In this document: piece after piece, positions 1 to 7,346 of the stretch | Layout of the letters: each line of letters begins with the position of its first letter | Numbering within the stretch: position 1 is the stretch's first letter | Assembly (NCBI GenBank): GCA_964471235.1 | Contig: CAYYGL010000092.1 | Span: forward strand, 1-19,386 | DNA: 19,386 bases | Origin: CAYYGL01 sp964471235 | Lineage (GTDB): Bacteria > Calditrichota > Calditrichia > RBG-13-44-9 > J075 | Direction: 5' to 3' | Made by a program: the position numbers and the translations under genes | The notes under the pieces: model-generated | Told to the model about the DNA's origin: nothing | Databases searched by the model: none | What the model saw: only the letters and a program-made list of their open reading frames with translations

Positions 1-1
1 T

Positions 2-1009
2 TTTGCGAAAAAGTTGGAGAGATTTGTTTTCAAGAAAGCCCATCTGATTATGCCTTACCATAAATTGCTGGATACCGCCAGTGAACAAAAACAGGGTGCC
101 GGGAAAATCGGTACCACCGGTAGGGGGATTGGTCCGGCGTATGTGGATAAAGCCAATCGCAAGGGCATCCGCATTGTTGATTTGTTAGACCGTAATTTAT
201 TCGAGCAGAAACTGCGCCGCAACCTGGAGGAGAAGAACGAACTACTGGAAAAAATTTACGGTATTTTGCCACTGGACGTCGAAGCCATCATCAATGAGTA
301 CCTGGAATTTGATGAGTTAATTGATCCGTATATCAAAGACGTCTCCATCTATTTGAACAATGCCATCCGGGATGGGAAGTCAGTGCTTTTGGAAGGCGCC
401 CAGGGCACCCTGCTGGATGTGGATCACGGCACGTATCCGTATGTAACCTCTTCCAATCCGGTGAGCGGTGGCGCCTGCATCGGTGTGGGCATTGGACCGA
501 CCCGAATTGACGAAGTGCTGGGAGTGTTAAAAGCCTATACCACCCGGGTGGGGGAAGGTCCGTTTCCCACGGAGTTGGCCGACGAGACGGGGGAAGAATT
601 ACGGCAGGCAGGTCATGAGTTTGGCGCTACCACCGGACGTCCGCGGCGCTGCGGCTGGTTTGACGCCCTGATCGCCCGCTACGCCGTGCGCCTCAATGGC
701 ATCGATTCCCTGGCAATTACCAAATTAGATGTGCTGGATAAATTTGAGAAAATAAAGATTTGTACCGGATACCGAAGCGACGGTAAACTGATCACTGAAT
801 TTTCTTCGGATTTACAGGTGCTCACCCATTGCCAGCCCGTTTACGAAGAATTGCCCGGCTGGCAGCAGCCAACCTCAGACGCCAAATCCTGGGAGGAGCT
901 CCCTTCTCCTGCCCGCCAATACCTGGAGTACCTGGAATCGCTCACCGGCGCCCCGGTGAAAATTGTGTCGGTTGGTTCCAAACGTAGCCAGACGATTTTC
1001 CGGAATTGA
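2..1009 (+). CDS. purA: Adenylosuccinate synthetase, 3' part (5' end outside window)
   Basis: The enzyme joins IMP and aspartate using GTP to make adenylosuccinate, the first committed step from IMP to AMP, in the cytoplasm. The frame is open from base 2, so the gene is cut by the window edge. The usual protein is about 430 residues, and roughly the first 95-100, including the GDEGKGK loop and catalytic Asp/His, lie upstream. The visible part carries clear family signatures: IGTTGRGIGPAY, EGAQGTLLDVDHGTYPYVTS (IMP binding), TTGRPRRCGW, the guanine-recognition TKLDVLD, and a C-terminal VGSKRSQTI. It ends with TGA at 1007-1009. The first in-frame ATG, at 50, is not a plausible start because conserved sequence precedes it. 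No intrinsic terminator is evident just after the gene. Confidence 0.97.
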   Translation, partial: FAKKLERFVFKKAHLIMPYHKLLDTASEQKQGAGKIGTTGRGIGPAYVDKANRKGIRIVDLLDRNLFEQKLRRNLEEKNELLEKIYGILPLDVEAIINEYLEFDELIDPYIKDVSIYLNNAIRDGKSVLLEGAQGTLLDVDHGTYPYVTSSNPVSGGACIGVGIGPTRIDEVLGVLKAYTTRVGEGPFPTELADETGEELRQAGHEFGATTGRPRRCGWFDALIARYAVRLNGIDSLAITKLDVLDKFEKIKICTGYRSDGKLITEFSSDLQVLTHCQPVYEELPGWQQPTSDAKSWEELPSPARQYLEYLESLTGAPVKIVSVGSKRSQTIFRN

Positions 1010-1032
1010 CCTTGCAAAAACTTAGAATTCAC

Positions 1033-1161
1033 GTAACTACCCAGGTAATAGCTATTTAGAACTTAGATAAGCAAGGATTCCTGTAGAAATCTGTTTTTGT
1101 CATCAAACCTTTTTCTTTACCGCAATGATAGCAGCGGATACGCGATGGCAGCCACAACGTG
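1033..1161. repeat. Dispersed 129-bp intergenic repeat, copy 1
   Basis: This stretch aligns without gaps to 13979-14107, with about 20 differences over 129 bases by hand count (about 84% identity). Shared words include TAGCTATTTAG, AATCTGTTTTT and CTTTACCGCAATGAT. Copy 1 also contains a perfect 8-bp inverted pair, TACCGCAA (1118-1125) and TTGCGGTA (1183-1190). The word AACAACCTGAG at 1191 reappears at 14382, so the element may extend past the aligned core and differ internally between copies. No coding potential is seen. The rest of the 1010-1317 gap shows nothing else recognisable. Confidence 0.85.
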
Positions 1162-1317
1162 AAAGAGATAAACATCTGTTCGTTGCGGTATAACAACCTG
1201 AGGCGTTACGAATTCACTTATTCCTAAAAGTTGGTTTGCTGAATAAAGCGTCGTATATTCCGAAACAACTAACAATTACTTTTCATTGTTTTAAGAAGAA
1301 GCCCGACAGGTCACCCA

Positions 1318-1689
1318 ATGCCCGGTATAACCAAAGGTCAATTAGAGTCTGATATCAGCAAAGCAATTACAAAGTTTGAAAAGGAACAACTCGGTCGGGG
1401 TCCTGAGGAAGTTCGTACCTTCATTATTCAGGACATGGTATTGGTGCGCTTAAAAGGCGTTTTGACACTGGCAGAAAAAAGCCTTGTCGCGGAAACCGAT
1501 GGCGCAGAACTGGTGAAGCAGGTGCGCCGTAAGCTGATTGAAAGTTCCCGTCCCATTCTGGAGAACATCATTGAAGAAAAAACCCATACAAAAGTAAAAA
1601 CCATCCACACTGATATTAGTACTCAAACCGGGGAACGGATTATCGTCTTCGTTTTAGATACAAATTTAGATGAACGTTTACAAAAATGA
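1318..1689 (+). CDS. DUF2294 / MpsC-like protein (YbcI family)
   Basis: This 123-residue protein matches the DUF2294 family (COG5609, B. subtilis YbcI), now also named MpsC after the Staphylococcus aureus mpsABC membrane-potential locus. The match rests on the recognisable blocks ISKAITKFEKEQLGRGPEEV, MVLVRLKGVLTLAEK, LIESSRPILENIIEE and HTDISTQTGERIIVFVLD. The length is that of a complete stand-alone family member. No membrane segment or signal peptide is visible, so it should be cytoplasmic. The biochemical role is not established; in some bacteria the domain sits beside bicarbonate or Na+ transport genes, but no mpsA or mpsB partner is in this window. The ribosome-binding site is weak (GACAGG about 8 bases before ATG). 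A hairpin series and a terminator follow. Confidence 0.85.
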   Translation: MPGITKGQLESDISKAITKFEKEQLGRGPEEVRTFIIQDMVLVRLKGVLTLAEKSLVAETDGAELVKQVRRKLIESSRPILENIIEEKTHTKVKTIHTDISTQTGERIIVFVLDTNLDERLQK

Positions 1690-1693
1690 TACA

Positions 1694-1828
1694 TTCCGGA
1701 ACTTTTTGGGTTCTTTTTATTATAAGAGACTCAACAGTTGGTTCAAAAACTGAGATTTATCCGGAAATAAAAATTTTCTTCGACGAGAAACTGGTAGACT
1801 GGATAGAAAACATTCTCTGATTTAGAGA
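1694..1828 (+). other. Hairpin-rich segment between the DUF2294 gene and a terminator
   Basis: Directly after the DUF2294 stop codon come several small inverted repeats in a row. TTCCGGA (1694-1700) can pair with TCCGGAA (1760-1766). CAGTT and AACTG form a small stem near 1735-1752. TTTCT/AGAAA pair around TCGACG near 1775-1790, and TTCTCT/AGAGAA pair around GATTT near 1812-1828. The terminator at 1845-1893 follows. The 11-mer TTATAAGAGAC occurs at 1720-1730 and again in the terminator loop at 1863-1873. The segment could be a structured 3' UTR, an independent small RNA, or a leader controlling the small gene at 1956. No known riboswitch class was recognised. Confidence 0.4.
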
Positions 1829-1844
1829 AGGTAAGCTATAAAGT

Positions 1845-1893
1845 AAGCCGGTACTCAACGTTTTATAAGAGACGTGGGTACCGGCTTTTTTTA
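1845..1893 (+). terminator. Strong intrinsic terminator
   Basis: AAGCCGGTAC (1845-1854) pairs perfectly over 10 bp with GTACCGGCTT (1878-1887), and the right arm runs into an eight-T tract (1886-1893). The loop is long (23 bases), with a possible inner ACG/CGT pairing. It either ends transcription from the DUF2294 gene or acts as an attenuator 62 bases before the small gene at 1956. Confidence 0.85.
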
Positions 1894-1955
1894 TTTCCCC
1901 GATAAATCCAAAGTTTTCAAAAGTATTCTAACAATTAAAAAACAAGGAGAATCCC

Positions 1956-2117
1956 ATGGGAACTCAAAAGAAACGCGCCATTATTCCAAAATCAGTGTCG
2001 GAAGAAAAGCCGCTAAACGAGAAAAAGAAAAACGATCCGAGAGCTGTCTGGATACTGATTATATGGGTCTTTCTTTTGTTCGGTGTTTTACTTATGTACT
2101 GGCTTAGCGGCGCATAA
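1956..2117 (+). CDS. Small single-pass membrane protein, 53 aa
   Basis: A 54-codon frame starts at ATG 1956 behind a good ribosome-binding site (AAGGAGA, 1944-1950, five bases before the start) and ends with TAA at 2115-2117. The protein has a Lys/Glu-rich soluble N-terminal half (starting MGTQKKRAII, with NEKKKNDPRA before the membrane). One strongly hydrophobic segment follows, WILIIWVFLLFGVLLMYW, with a short SGA tail. The positive flank suggests N-terminus in. I do not recognise a family. It lies just downstream of the terminator at 1845-1893 and just upstream of a zinc-ribbon gene. Support comes from the ribosome-binding site and the coherent soluble-then-membrane composition, not homology. 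A longer overlapping frame at 1874-2107 reads through the terminator and has no such support. Confidence 0.65.
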   Translation: MGTQKKRAIIPKSVSEEKPLNEKKKNDPRAVWILIIWVFLLFGVLLMYWLSGA

Positions 2118-2182
2118 AGTTCTTCTGACCTCTTGATTCAATCAACCGGTTTATCCCATTGGCACTGCATTACGAAATCAAT

Positions 2183-2228
2183 CCCCGGTATTGCTCTATC
2201 CGGAGAAGCGGATAATATTCCACCGGGG
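2183..2228 (+). other. Two-level hairpin before the zinc-ribbon gene
   Basis: CCCCGGT (2183-2189) pairs with ACCGGGG (2222-2228), and inside it ATCCG (2198-2202) pairs with CGGAT (2209-2213) around GAGAAG. The 3' arm can instead fold locally, GGGG (2225-2228) with CCCC (2232-2235) around ACA, so two exclusive structures are possible. There is no T tract, so it does not look like a terminator. It lies 40 bases before the start chosen for the zinc-ribbon gene and may be a 5' UTR structure. Confidence 0.45.
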
Positions 2229-2267
2229 ACACCCCATTTATCCAGACAAAAGACATGGAGATTACCA

Positions 2268-2465
2268 ATGTTTCCCTTGTTGCCGGTCATCGCCGCCACC
2301 ATCTATTCGTTGCAGGTGAAATGCGGGCACTGTAAAAAAAACCAGGTGGTTCCGGCTGATGCAAAAACTGAAAGTGTCCGATGTAAATTCTGCCATACAT
2401 CCATCTCTTTACGCAGTTGTCCGGGGGACTTCGAGGATTATGACACCCCCGATTCTGCCGCTTAG
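2268..2465 (+). CDS. Small zinc-ribbon protein, 65 aa
   Basis: This short protein contains a four-cysteine zinc-ribbon pattern, CGHC followed 18 residues later by CKFC, with a short hydrophobic N-terminus (MFPLLPVIAATIYS) and an acidic tail. Start choice: the frame extends upstream to an ATG at 2133, but those extra 45 residues have no family-like features and span the hairpin at 2183-2228. ATG 2268 has GGAG nine bases upstream and begins just before the cysteine module, so it is preferred. Function is unknown; such ribbons bind zinc and may contact nucleic acid or protein. It sits 34 bases before the transporter gene and could be co-transcribed with it. Confidence 0.6.
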   Translation: MFPLLPVIAATIYSLQVKCGHCKKNQVVPADAKTESVRCKFCHTSISLRSCPGDFEDYDTPDSAA

Positions 2466-2499
2466 CATGGATGGTAATCACTAATAACAACAGAGGTAT

Positions 2500-4590
2500 A
2501 TGAGCGCATTAAAAAAAGCACATCGTTTAAAAAAGGAACTTTCCTTATTGGATGTTTACGCAATCGCCACTGCCACGACCATTAGCGGGGGTTTTTTCCT
2601 GCTCCCCGGGCTAATCGCCGCCAGGGCGGGTTCAACGGTACCCCTGGTTTATCTCATCGCGGTAATTCCGTTAATACCAGCTTTGCTAAGTATGATAGAG
2701 CTTTCCACCGCAATGCCCAAAGCCGGTGGATTATATTACTTTCTGGATCGCAGCATGGGCCCCCTGATAGGAACGATTGGGGGATTGGGGACCTGGCTGG
2801 CGCTTGCGCTGAAAACCGCCTTTGCCCTGATTGGGATGGGAGCTTACCTGGAGTTGTTTTTCCCGGAACTTCCGTTACAACCCCTGGCAGTGGGGTTAGC
2901 TCTTCTCTTTGGAGCAATCAATTTACTGGGAGCCAAAAAGACCGGTATCTTTCAAGTCATCCTTCTGGTCGGATTGTTGCTCATCCTCGGTTGGTTTTCC
3001 ATAAGTGGCATGGTACAAATTGAATCCCATCACTTCGCCAATTTTTTCTCCGGTAGCTTTCATGTGATTTTTAGCAGCGCAGGGATGGCGGTAGTGAGTT
3101 ATGTGGGGTTAACCAAAATTGCCAGTGTTGCTGAAGAGGTGAAAAACCCCGAAAAGACCCTTCCCCTGGGCATCTTTTTAGCCCTGGGTACCGTTATCGT
3201 GATCTATGAAGTAGGGACAGCCGTAATGGTTGGAATTGTTCCGTTGGAAACTTTGTCTGGTGACCTGACGCCGGCAGCCTCCGCCGCCAATTTCCTGAGT
3301 GGCAGCACAGGAGCCCTCTTCATTACAATTGCGGCTATTTTGTCATTTTCGGCTGTTGCCAATGCCGGTATCCTCAGCGGGTCCCGCTATCCCCTGGCAA
3401 TGAGCCGGGATCACATCCTGCCGAATTTTTTTCGCTCTCTGGGCAAAAACCGGGCGCCACAAAAAGCCATCTATGCCACGGTCGTTTTGATTGTTCTCTG
3501 TCTGGTATTATTTGACCCCACCAAAATTGCAAAATTGGGCAGTGCATTCCTCCTGCTCATTTTTTCCCTGATTTGCCTGGCAATCATCGTGATGCGGGAA
3601 AGTCATATCGAATCGTATGACCCCGGTTATCGTTCCCCTCTCTACCCCTGGATGCATCTTTTCGGAATCATCGCCCCGCTGTGGTTGATAGGGGAAATGG
3701 GCTGGTTTCCCACCCTGTTTATCTTCTCACTTCTCACGGTGGGCATCGTTTGGTATATCGTGTATGCTCGAAAACGGGTTGTGAGAAACGGCGCTATCTT
3801 CCACGTCTTTGCCCGCTTGGGCAAACATCGCTACACCGATCTGGATACCGAATTAAGGGGAATTCTTCAAGAAAAGGGATTGCGGGATCAGGACCCATTC
3901 GATGCGATCATTGCCAGTGCCACGCTTCTTGATATCCACACCGAAACCACTTTTGAAGAAGTGGTGAAAAAAGCTGCTGCCCGCCTGGATAAGCACTTCC
4001 CCGGTAGATATGAAATTCTGGTGAAAAATTTTATTCAGGAGACCCGGGCAGGAGCTAATCCGGTCACCCACGGTGTGGCTCTCCCCCATATACGATTGGC
4101 AGATATTCAGCACCCCCAATTGGTGATGGTGCGTGCTCTTCAGGGCATTCAAATTGATATTGACGATCAATATCTTGCTGACCACCACCAATTAAAACGG
4201 GTATATGCGCTCTTTTTCCTGGTCAGTCCCGAAGAAGACCCCGGTCAGCACCTGCGGATTTTGGCTCAAATCGCCACACATGTGGAGACTGAAAACTTTA
4301 TGGAACAATGGCTATCCGCTAAAAACGAGCAGGAAATGAAAGAAATTCTTCTCCGGGATGAACACTTTTTGTCCGTTACCGTGCAGACAAATGGAAAAGC
4401 GTCCCAATTCATTGACCGTTCCATCCAGGAGCTGGAACTGCCGGAGAACTGCTTAATCGTTCTTATCCATCGGAATGGAAATGTTCTGGTGCCCCGGGGC
4501 AATACCCAACTCCTTAATGGCGATCGGTTAACCATCATCGGAGATAAAAAGGGGATTCGGAAATTGTACGATCAATACCAGAAGGGTTAA
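2500..4590 (+). CDS. APC-family permease fused to PTS EIIA-like and RCK_C/TrkA_C-like domains
   Basis: This 696-residue membrane protein has three parts. Residues about 15-430 are an amino acid-polyamine-organocation (APC) permease with many hydrophobic spans; the SGGFFLLPGLIA segment and EEVKNPEKTLPLGI are typical of the superfamily. Residues about 445-620 resemble a PTS EIIA domain of the mannitol/fructose/nitrogen type, with THGVALPHIRL placing the likely phospho-accepting His at 530. Residues about 625-690 resemble the TrkA C-terminal (RCK_C) fold, ending NTQLLNGDRLTIIGDKKGI. This combination occurs in predicted bacterial amino acid permeases. The substrate cannot be read from sequence. 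The inferred role is import of an amino acid or related cation, gated by PTS phosphorylation and/or a nucleotide ligand. AGAGG lies three to four bases before ATG, a rather short spacing. Confidence 0.9.
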   Translation: MSALKKAHRLKKELSLLDVYAIATATTISGGFFLLPGLIAARAGSTVPLVYLIAVIPLIPALLSMIELSTAMPKAGGLYYFLDRSMGPLIGTIGGLGTWLALALKTAFALIGMGAYLELFFPELPLQPLAVGLALLFGAINLLGAKKTGIFQVILLVGLLLILGWFSISGMVQIESHHFANFFSGSFHVIFSSAGMAVVSYVGLTKIASVAEEVKNPEKTLPLGIFLALGTVIVIYEVGTAVMVGIVPLETLSGDLTPAASAANFLSGSTGALFITIAAILSFSAVANAGILSGSRYPLAMSRDHILPNFFRSLGKNRAPQKAIYATVVLIVLCLVLFDPTKIAKLGSAFLLLIFSLICLAIIVMRESHIESYDPGYRSPLYPWMHLFGIIAPLWLIGEMGWFPTLFIFSLLTVGIVWYIVYARKRVVRNGAIFHVFARLGKHRYTDLDTELRGILQEKGLRDQDPFDAIIASATLLDIHTETTFEEVVKKAAARLDKHFPGRYEILVKNFIQETRAGANPVTHGVALPHIRLADIQHPQLVMVRALQGIQIDIDDQYLADHHQLKRVYALFFLVSPEEDPGQHLRILAQIATHVETENFMEQWLSAKNEQEMKEILLRDEHFLSVTVQTNGKASQFIDRSIQELELPENCLIVLIHRNGNVLVPRGNTQLLNGDRLTIIGDKKGIRKLYDQYQKG

Positions 4591-4595
4591 CCCTT
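4582..4595. repeat. Perfect 14-bp palindrome over the permease stop codon
   Basis: AAGGGTTAACCCTT is fully self-complementary and covers the TAA stop at 4588-4590. There is no T tract, so it is not a standard terminator. It could be a protein-binding dyad or chance. Confidence 0.35.
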
Positions 4596-4658
4596 TAACG
4601 GAAGCGGTTTGATGGTTTTTGATAGACGACAAGTGAAATCAAAAGAAAGAAGTCTCCC

Positions 4659-5297
4659 ATGCACAAAATAATATCCGGTTTTTTTGTCGTGATGATTTCC
4701 GCGGTTGTATCCTGGTGTGAACTGCAAAAGAACCATAAAGTGCCCCCCGTGCGATTCCGATCAACCCCGGTAGAAAAACTTACCACGCAGGATGTCAAGA
4801 AGATGCTGGAAACCTATGATTTTTATTGCCGCAATCATAGCATGTTGCCATCTACTAAGGAATACTCACACCCCAAAGGGCAGGGCTTTGGCAACATGTT
4901 TGAAAAACAAGAAGGCGGGGTGGCGGTTGTGGACCATGCCAGCGGATTGATGTGGCAACAAGCCGGTTCAACCGTTCAATTCCGTTTTCAGGATGCCCTG
5001 AAATATATTGAAAACTTGAACGAGTTAAGCTTTGGCGGATTTACTGACTGGCGATTACCTACCCTGGAAGAAGCAATGTCGCTGATGGAACCGAAACGAT
5101 ACGGCACCTATTTTCACTATTTTTACATCGACAAAATATTTGACCGGGAACAGGCGCTGATTTGGACGGCAGACAAGGCGAACATCAACGAGGAATGGGT
5201 GGTCGATTTTAATCATGGCGATTGCTTTATCACCCCCACCGAACTCACCTGTTACGTACGGGCGGTAAGAACTGTTGAGAGCTCCTTTCATTATTAA
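4659..5297 (+). CDS. Exported protein with DUF1566 (Lcl C-terminal-like) domain
   Basis: The 212-residue product begins with a short charged and then hydrophobic stretch (MHKIISGFFVVMISAVVSW), consistent with a signal peptide or anchor. The Cys right after it is preceded by Trp, which does not fit a canonical lipobox, so lipoprotein status is doubtful. From about residue 88 the DUF1566 pattern is clear: VVDHASGLMWQ, FQDALKYIENLN, GGFTDWRLPTLEEAMSL, LIWTADK, VVDFNHGD and YVRAVR. The domain is common in secreted proteins of Gram-negative bacteria and is related to the C-terminal part of Legionella Lcl. Its biochemical activity is not settled. The ribosome-binding site is poor (GAAAG about 10 bases upstream). 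The gene stands alone between the permease and a 274-base gap. Confidence 0.85.
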   Translation: MHKIISGFFVVMISAVVSWCELQKNHKVPPVRFRSTPVEKLTTQDVKKMLETYDFYCRNHSMLPSTKEYSHPKGQGFGNMFEKQEGGVAVVDHASGLMWQQAGSTVQFRFQDALKYIENLNELSFGGFTDWRLPTLEEAMSLMEPKRYGTYFHYFYIDKIFDREQALIWTADKANINEEWVVDFNHGDCFITPTELTCYVRAVRTVESSFHY

Positions 5298-5389
5298 CGG
5301 ATATTACGCAGGTTCTATGAAAGGGGGCGATGCCCTGAGTAATAAAAATGGTAACTATTCAGCTATATGCCCGTTTGTGTCATTCCGGG

Positions 5390-5422
5390 TTCCGACGGTC
5401 AACTTTCGTTAGACCGTCGGAA
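5390..5422. repeat. Perfect 11-bp inverted repeat in intergenic DNA
   Basis: TTCCGACGGTC (5390-5400) and GACCGTCGGAA (5412-5422) form an 11-bp stem with an 11-base loop. CATTCCG just before (5381-5387) could pair alternatively with CGGAATG at the 3' end. No T tract follows, so it is more like a REP-type palindrome than a terminator for the gene 90 bases upstream. The rest of 5298-5571 shows only the direct repeat next to the ABC operon. Confidence 0.7.
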
Positions 5423-5513
5423 TGCCGTCATCATCTGAAACGAACCCCACCCATCGGCACATCCTGCCTCTTATCTTGCCCACTCAACCATTCATCGTAA
5501 TATCATTCTCATT

Positions 5514-5549
5514 CCCGGTTGAAATAATTATTTTCTCTCCCGGTTGAAA
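5514..5549 (+). promoter_or_regulatory. Tandem 11-bp direct repeat upstream of the ABC operon
   Basis: CCCGGTTGAAA occurs at 5514-5524 and 5539-5549, 25 bases apart start to start, ending 22 bases before the permease start codon. Both copies are preceded by pyrimidine-rich DNA. Paired direct repeats in this position are typical of regulator binding sites, but no specific regulator can be named and no clear -10/-35 pair was found. Confidence 0.4.
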
Positions 5550-5571
5550 GATTAAACGACGGAGAGTACGC

Positions 5572-6351
5572 ATGAGAGTCCATACCAAGACAACCCAGGT
5601 GGTGGCGATTTGCCTGCGCATCCTGTCCGAATGGCGGCGTACCCGGCGCACGTTAATTTTCTGGATGGTATTCCCGGCGTTGATGCTGCTGTTGTTCGGG
5701 TTAATTTACGCCGGAGGTACCGGTACTGCCCGCTCATTCGACGCCACTGTCCCGGGAATTTTGATTGGTGCCGCCCTGTTCTTTAGCTGCCTGGGCGGTT
5801 CCACCACCATCCTGATTGCCGAGAGAGAGCGGCATACCCTGCGGCGTCTGCTCATGTCCCCCCTTTCCCCGGCAGCATATTTTCTGGGCATCTTACTGGC
5901 GCATCTGGTGATTGCGGGTGCCCAGACCATCATTGTCTATGGGATTGCCTTTTTATTCGGTGGTCGCTTCCACGGCTCGCTGCTGCTGGGCGGATTGATC
6001 ATTCTCCTCAGCGTCGCTTCCTATGTGGGGATGGGTTTCTTTTTCGGCACCCGTTTAGCCAGACGCACCGAAGACGCCACCGGGCCAATCGCCGCGATAG
6101 GCGTGCCCCTGCTGGTGTTAGGCGGCACATTTTTCCCGATTTCGGTACTCCCCAACTACCTGCTATCCATTGCCTATCTGGATCCGGTACTGCACATGAA
6201 TGAAGCACTGCGAGCGGTATCGGCTGCCGGGGCAGGTGTCTCGGAAATCGGGTTGCACCTCCGGGTGTTGATAGCACTGGCGTTGCTTTCTTTGCTGTTG
6301 GGTATCCGCTCCTACCAAAAACTGCTGCGGCAGGAACGGAGGGCAACATGA
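5572..6351 (+). CDS. ABC-2 type transporter permease
   Basis: A 259-residue inner-membrane protein with about six hydrophobic spans. It has the ABC-2 family layout: a short cytoplasmic N-terminus (LRILSEWRRTRRTLIFWMVFP), a first span, a loop, and the conserved ERERHTLRRLLMSPLSP coupling region, then FFFGTRLARRTEDATG and GGTFFPISVLP near the C-terminal spans. This matches the DrrB/NodJ-like exporter class. The substrate (drug, lipid or glycan) is not predictable. The ribosome-binding site GGAGAG lies five bases before the start, and a direct repeat lies upstream. The stop codon overlaps the start of the ATPase gene (ATGA at 6348-6351), which indicates translational coupling and that the two form one exporter. 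Confidence 0.92.
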   Translation: MRVHTKTTQVVAICLRILSEWRRTRRTLIFWMVFPALMLLLFGLIYAGGTGTARSFDATVPGILIGAALFFSCLGGSTTILIAERERHTLRRLLMSPLSPAAYFLGILLAHLVIAGAQTIIVYGIAFLFGGRFHGSLLLGGLIILLSVASYVGMGFFFGTRLARRTEDATGPIAAIGVPLLVLGGTFFPISVLPNYLLSIAYLDPVLHMNEALRAVSAAGAGVSEIGLHLRVLIALALLSLLLGIRSYQKLLRQERRAT

Positions 6352-7292
6352 GAGCAATCATCCATTTAAAAAACATCCACAAAGCCTTCGGCAGCCGACG
6401 GGTACTGGATGGGTTGACCTTATCCATCGCAGAGGGTGAGGTTTACGGGCTGTTGGGCGTCAATGGGAGCGGCAAGACCACCACCATCAACATCCTGTGC
6501 AGCATGCTCCCAGCGGATGGGGGTGAAGTAGCGGTGGCCGGCAAACCGGTAAGCGGGGAGACGAAGCAAATCATTGGGGTAGCCCCCCAGGAGAATGAGG
6601 TCTATCCCAATCTCACCGTTCGGGAAAATCTGGACTTTTTCGCCCGTATCTACGGTCTTTCCCGCCAGCAGAGAAATCAACGGATACAGGCGTTGGTTGA
6701 TCAATTTTCTTTCGGAGAATATGCTGACACCGTGGTATCGGAACTCAGCGGCGGCTGGCAGCGACGGTTGAACATTGCCATTGCCCTGGTGCACTCTCCC
6801 AAAATCCTCATTTTAGACGAACCCACGGTGGGGCTGGATGTGGAATCCCGTTACAGTCTCTGGGAATTGATCCGTTCTCTCAAATCTTTCGGCGTCACCA
6901 TTCTGCTCACCACTCACTACCTGGAAGAGGCGGAGCACCTCTGTTCCCGCATCGGCATTATGGCGGGGGGAAGGATTGTTGGAGAAGGAACGCTTTCGGA
7001 GTTGATTGCTCTGATTCCGGCAGCAGAACTGGCAGTGGTGGAATCGCCGGAGGAAGACGCAGTGGTAACCCGGGCAGGGGAATTGGGCTGGCAGCATCGC
7101 TATTATGGTGGCAAACTGACCCTGTGGCTGCCGGAGCATTACCAGTTGAAGGAGGTGATTCGGTTCCTGGATGGCTTACCGGTTACCGCCATCTCTTTAC
7201 AGCCGGTGCGGTTGGAGCATGTGTTCGGGGAGGTGGTAAAAGAATCGAACACGAACATAAATATTGAATTAGACCAGGAAGATGCTCAATAA
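6348..7292 (+). CDS. ABC transporter ATP-binding protein
   Basis: This 314-residue ATPase powers the permease encoded immediately upstream, with which it shares an ATGA overlap. All nucleotide-binding motifs are present: Walker A GVNGSGKT (37-44), Q-loop Gln81, Walker B ILILDEP (153-159, catalytic Glu158), D-loop GLDV, and H-loop His190 in TTHYLEEAE. The signature motif reads LSGGW (133-137) instead of the usual LSGGQ, a tolerated variant in the DrrA/CcmA-like class. The C-terminal 90 residues form the accessory region common in ABC-2 exporters, with the usual LEHVF near the end. The last residues (about 300-314) are an acidic, Asn-rich tail. The operon probably ends here, as a 206-base gap with a repeat follows. 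Confidence 0.95.
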   Translation: MRAIIHLKNIHKAFGSRRVLDGLTLSIAEGEVYGLLGVNGSGKTTTINILCSMLPADGGEVAVAGKPVSGETKQIIGVAPQENEVYPNLTVRENLDFFARIYGLSRQQRNQRIQALVDQFSFGEYADTVVSELSGGWQRRLNIAIALVHSPKILILDEPTVGLDVESRYSLWELIRSLKSFGVTILLTTHYLEEAEHLCSRIGIMAGGRIVGEGTLSELIALIPAAELAVVESPEEDAVVTRAGELGWQHRYYGGKLTLWLPEHYQLKEVIRFLDGLPVTAISLQPVRLEHVFGEVVKESNTNINIELDQEDAQ

Positions 7293-7346
7293 CATAAAAA
7301 CCCAACAGACGTGAGTTCGACGTAACTCGAAAGAGCACACAGAAGA

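Noticed and set aside
1874..2107. A 77-codon + strand frame overlapping the small membrane protein gene
   Set aside because: It starts inside the terminator hairpin and uses a different frame from the one with a ribosome-binding site and a clear membrane span.
2156..2172. TTGGCACTGCATTACG as a sigma-54 promoter for the zinc-ribbon gene
   Set aside because: The -24 half is perfect but the -12 half (TTAC) has wrong sequence and spacing, and no activator dyad lies upstream.
5390..5422. The 11-bp inverted repeat as a terminator of the DUF1566 gene
   Set aside because: No T tract follows the stem on either strand.
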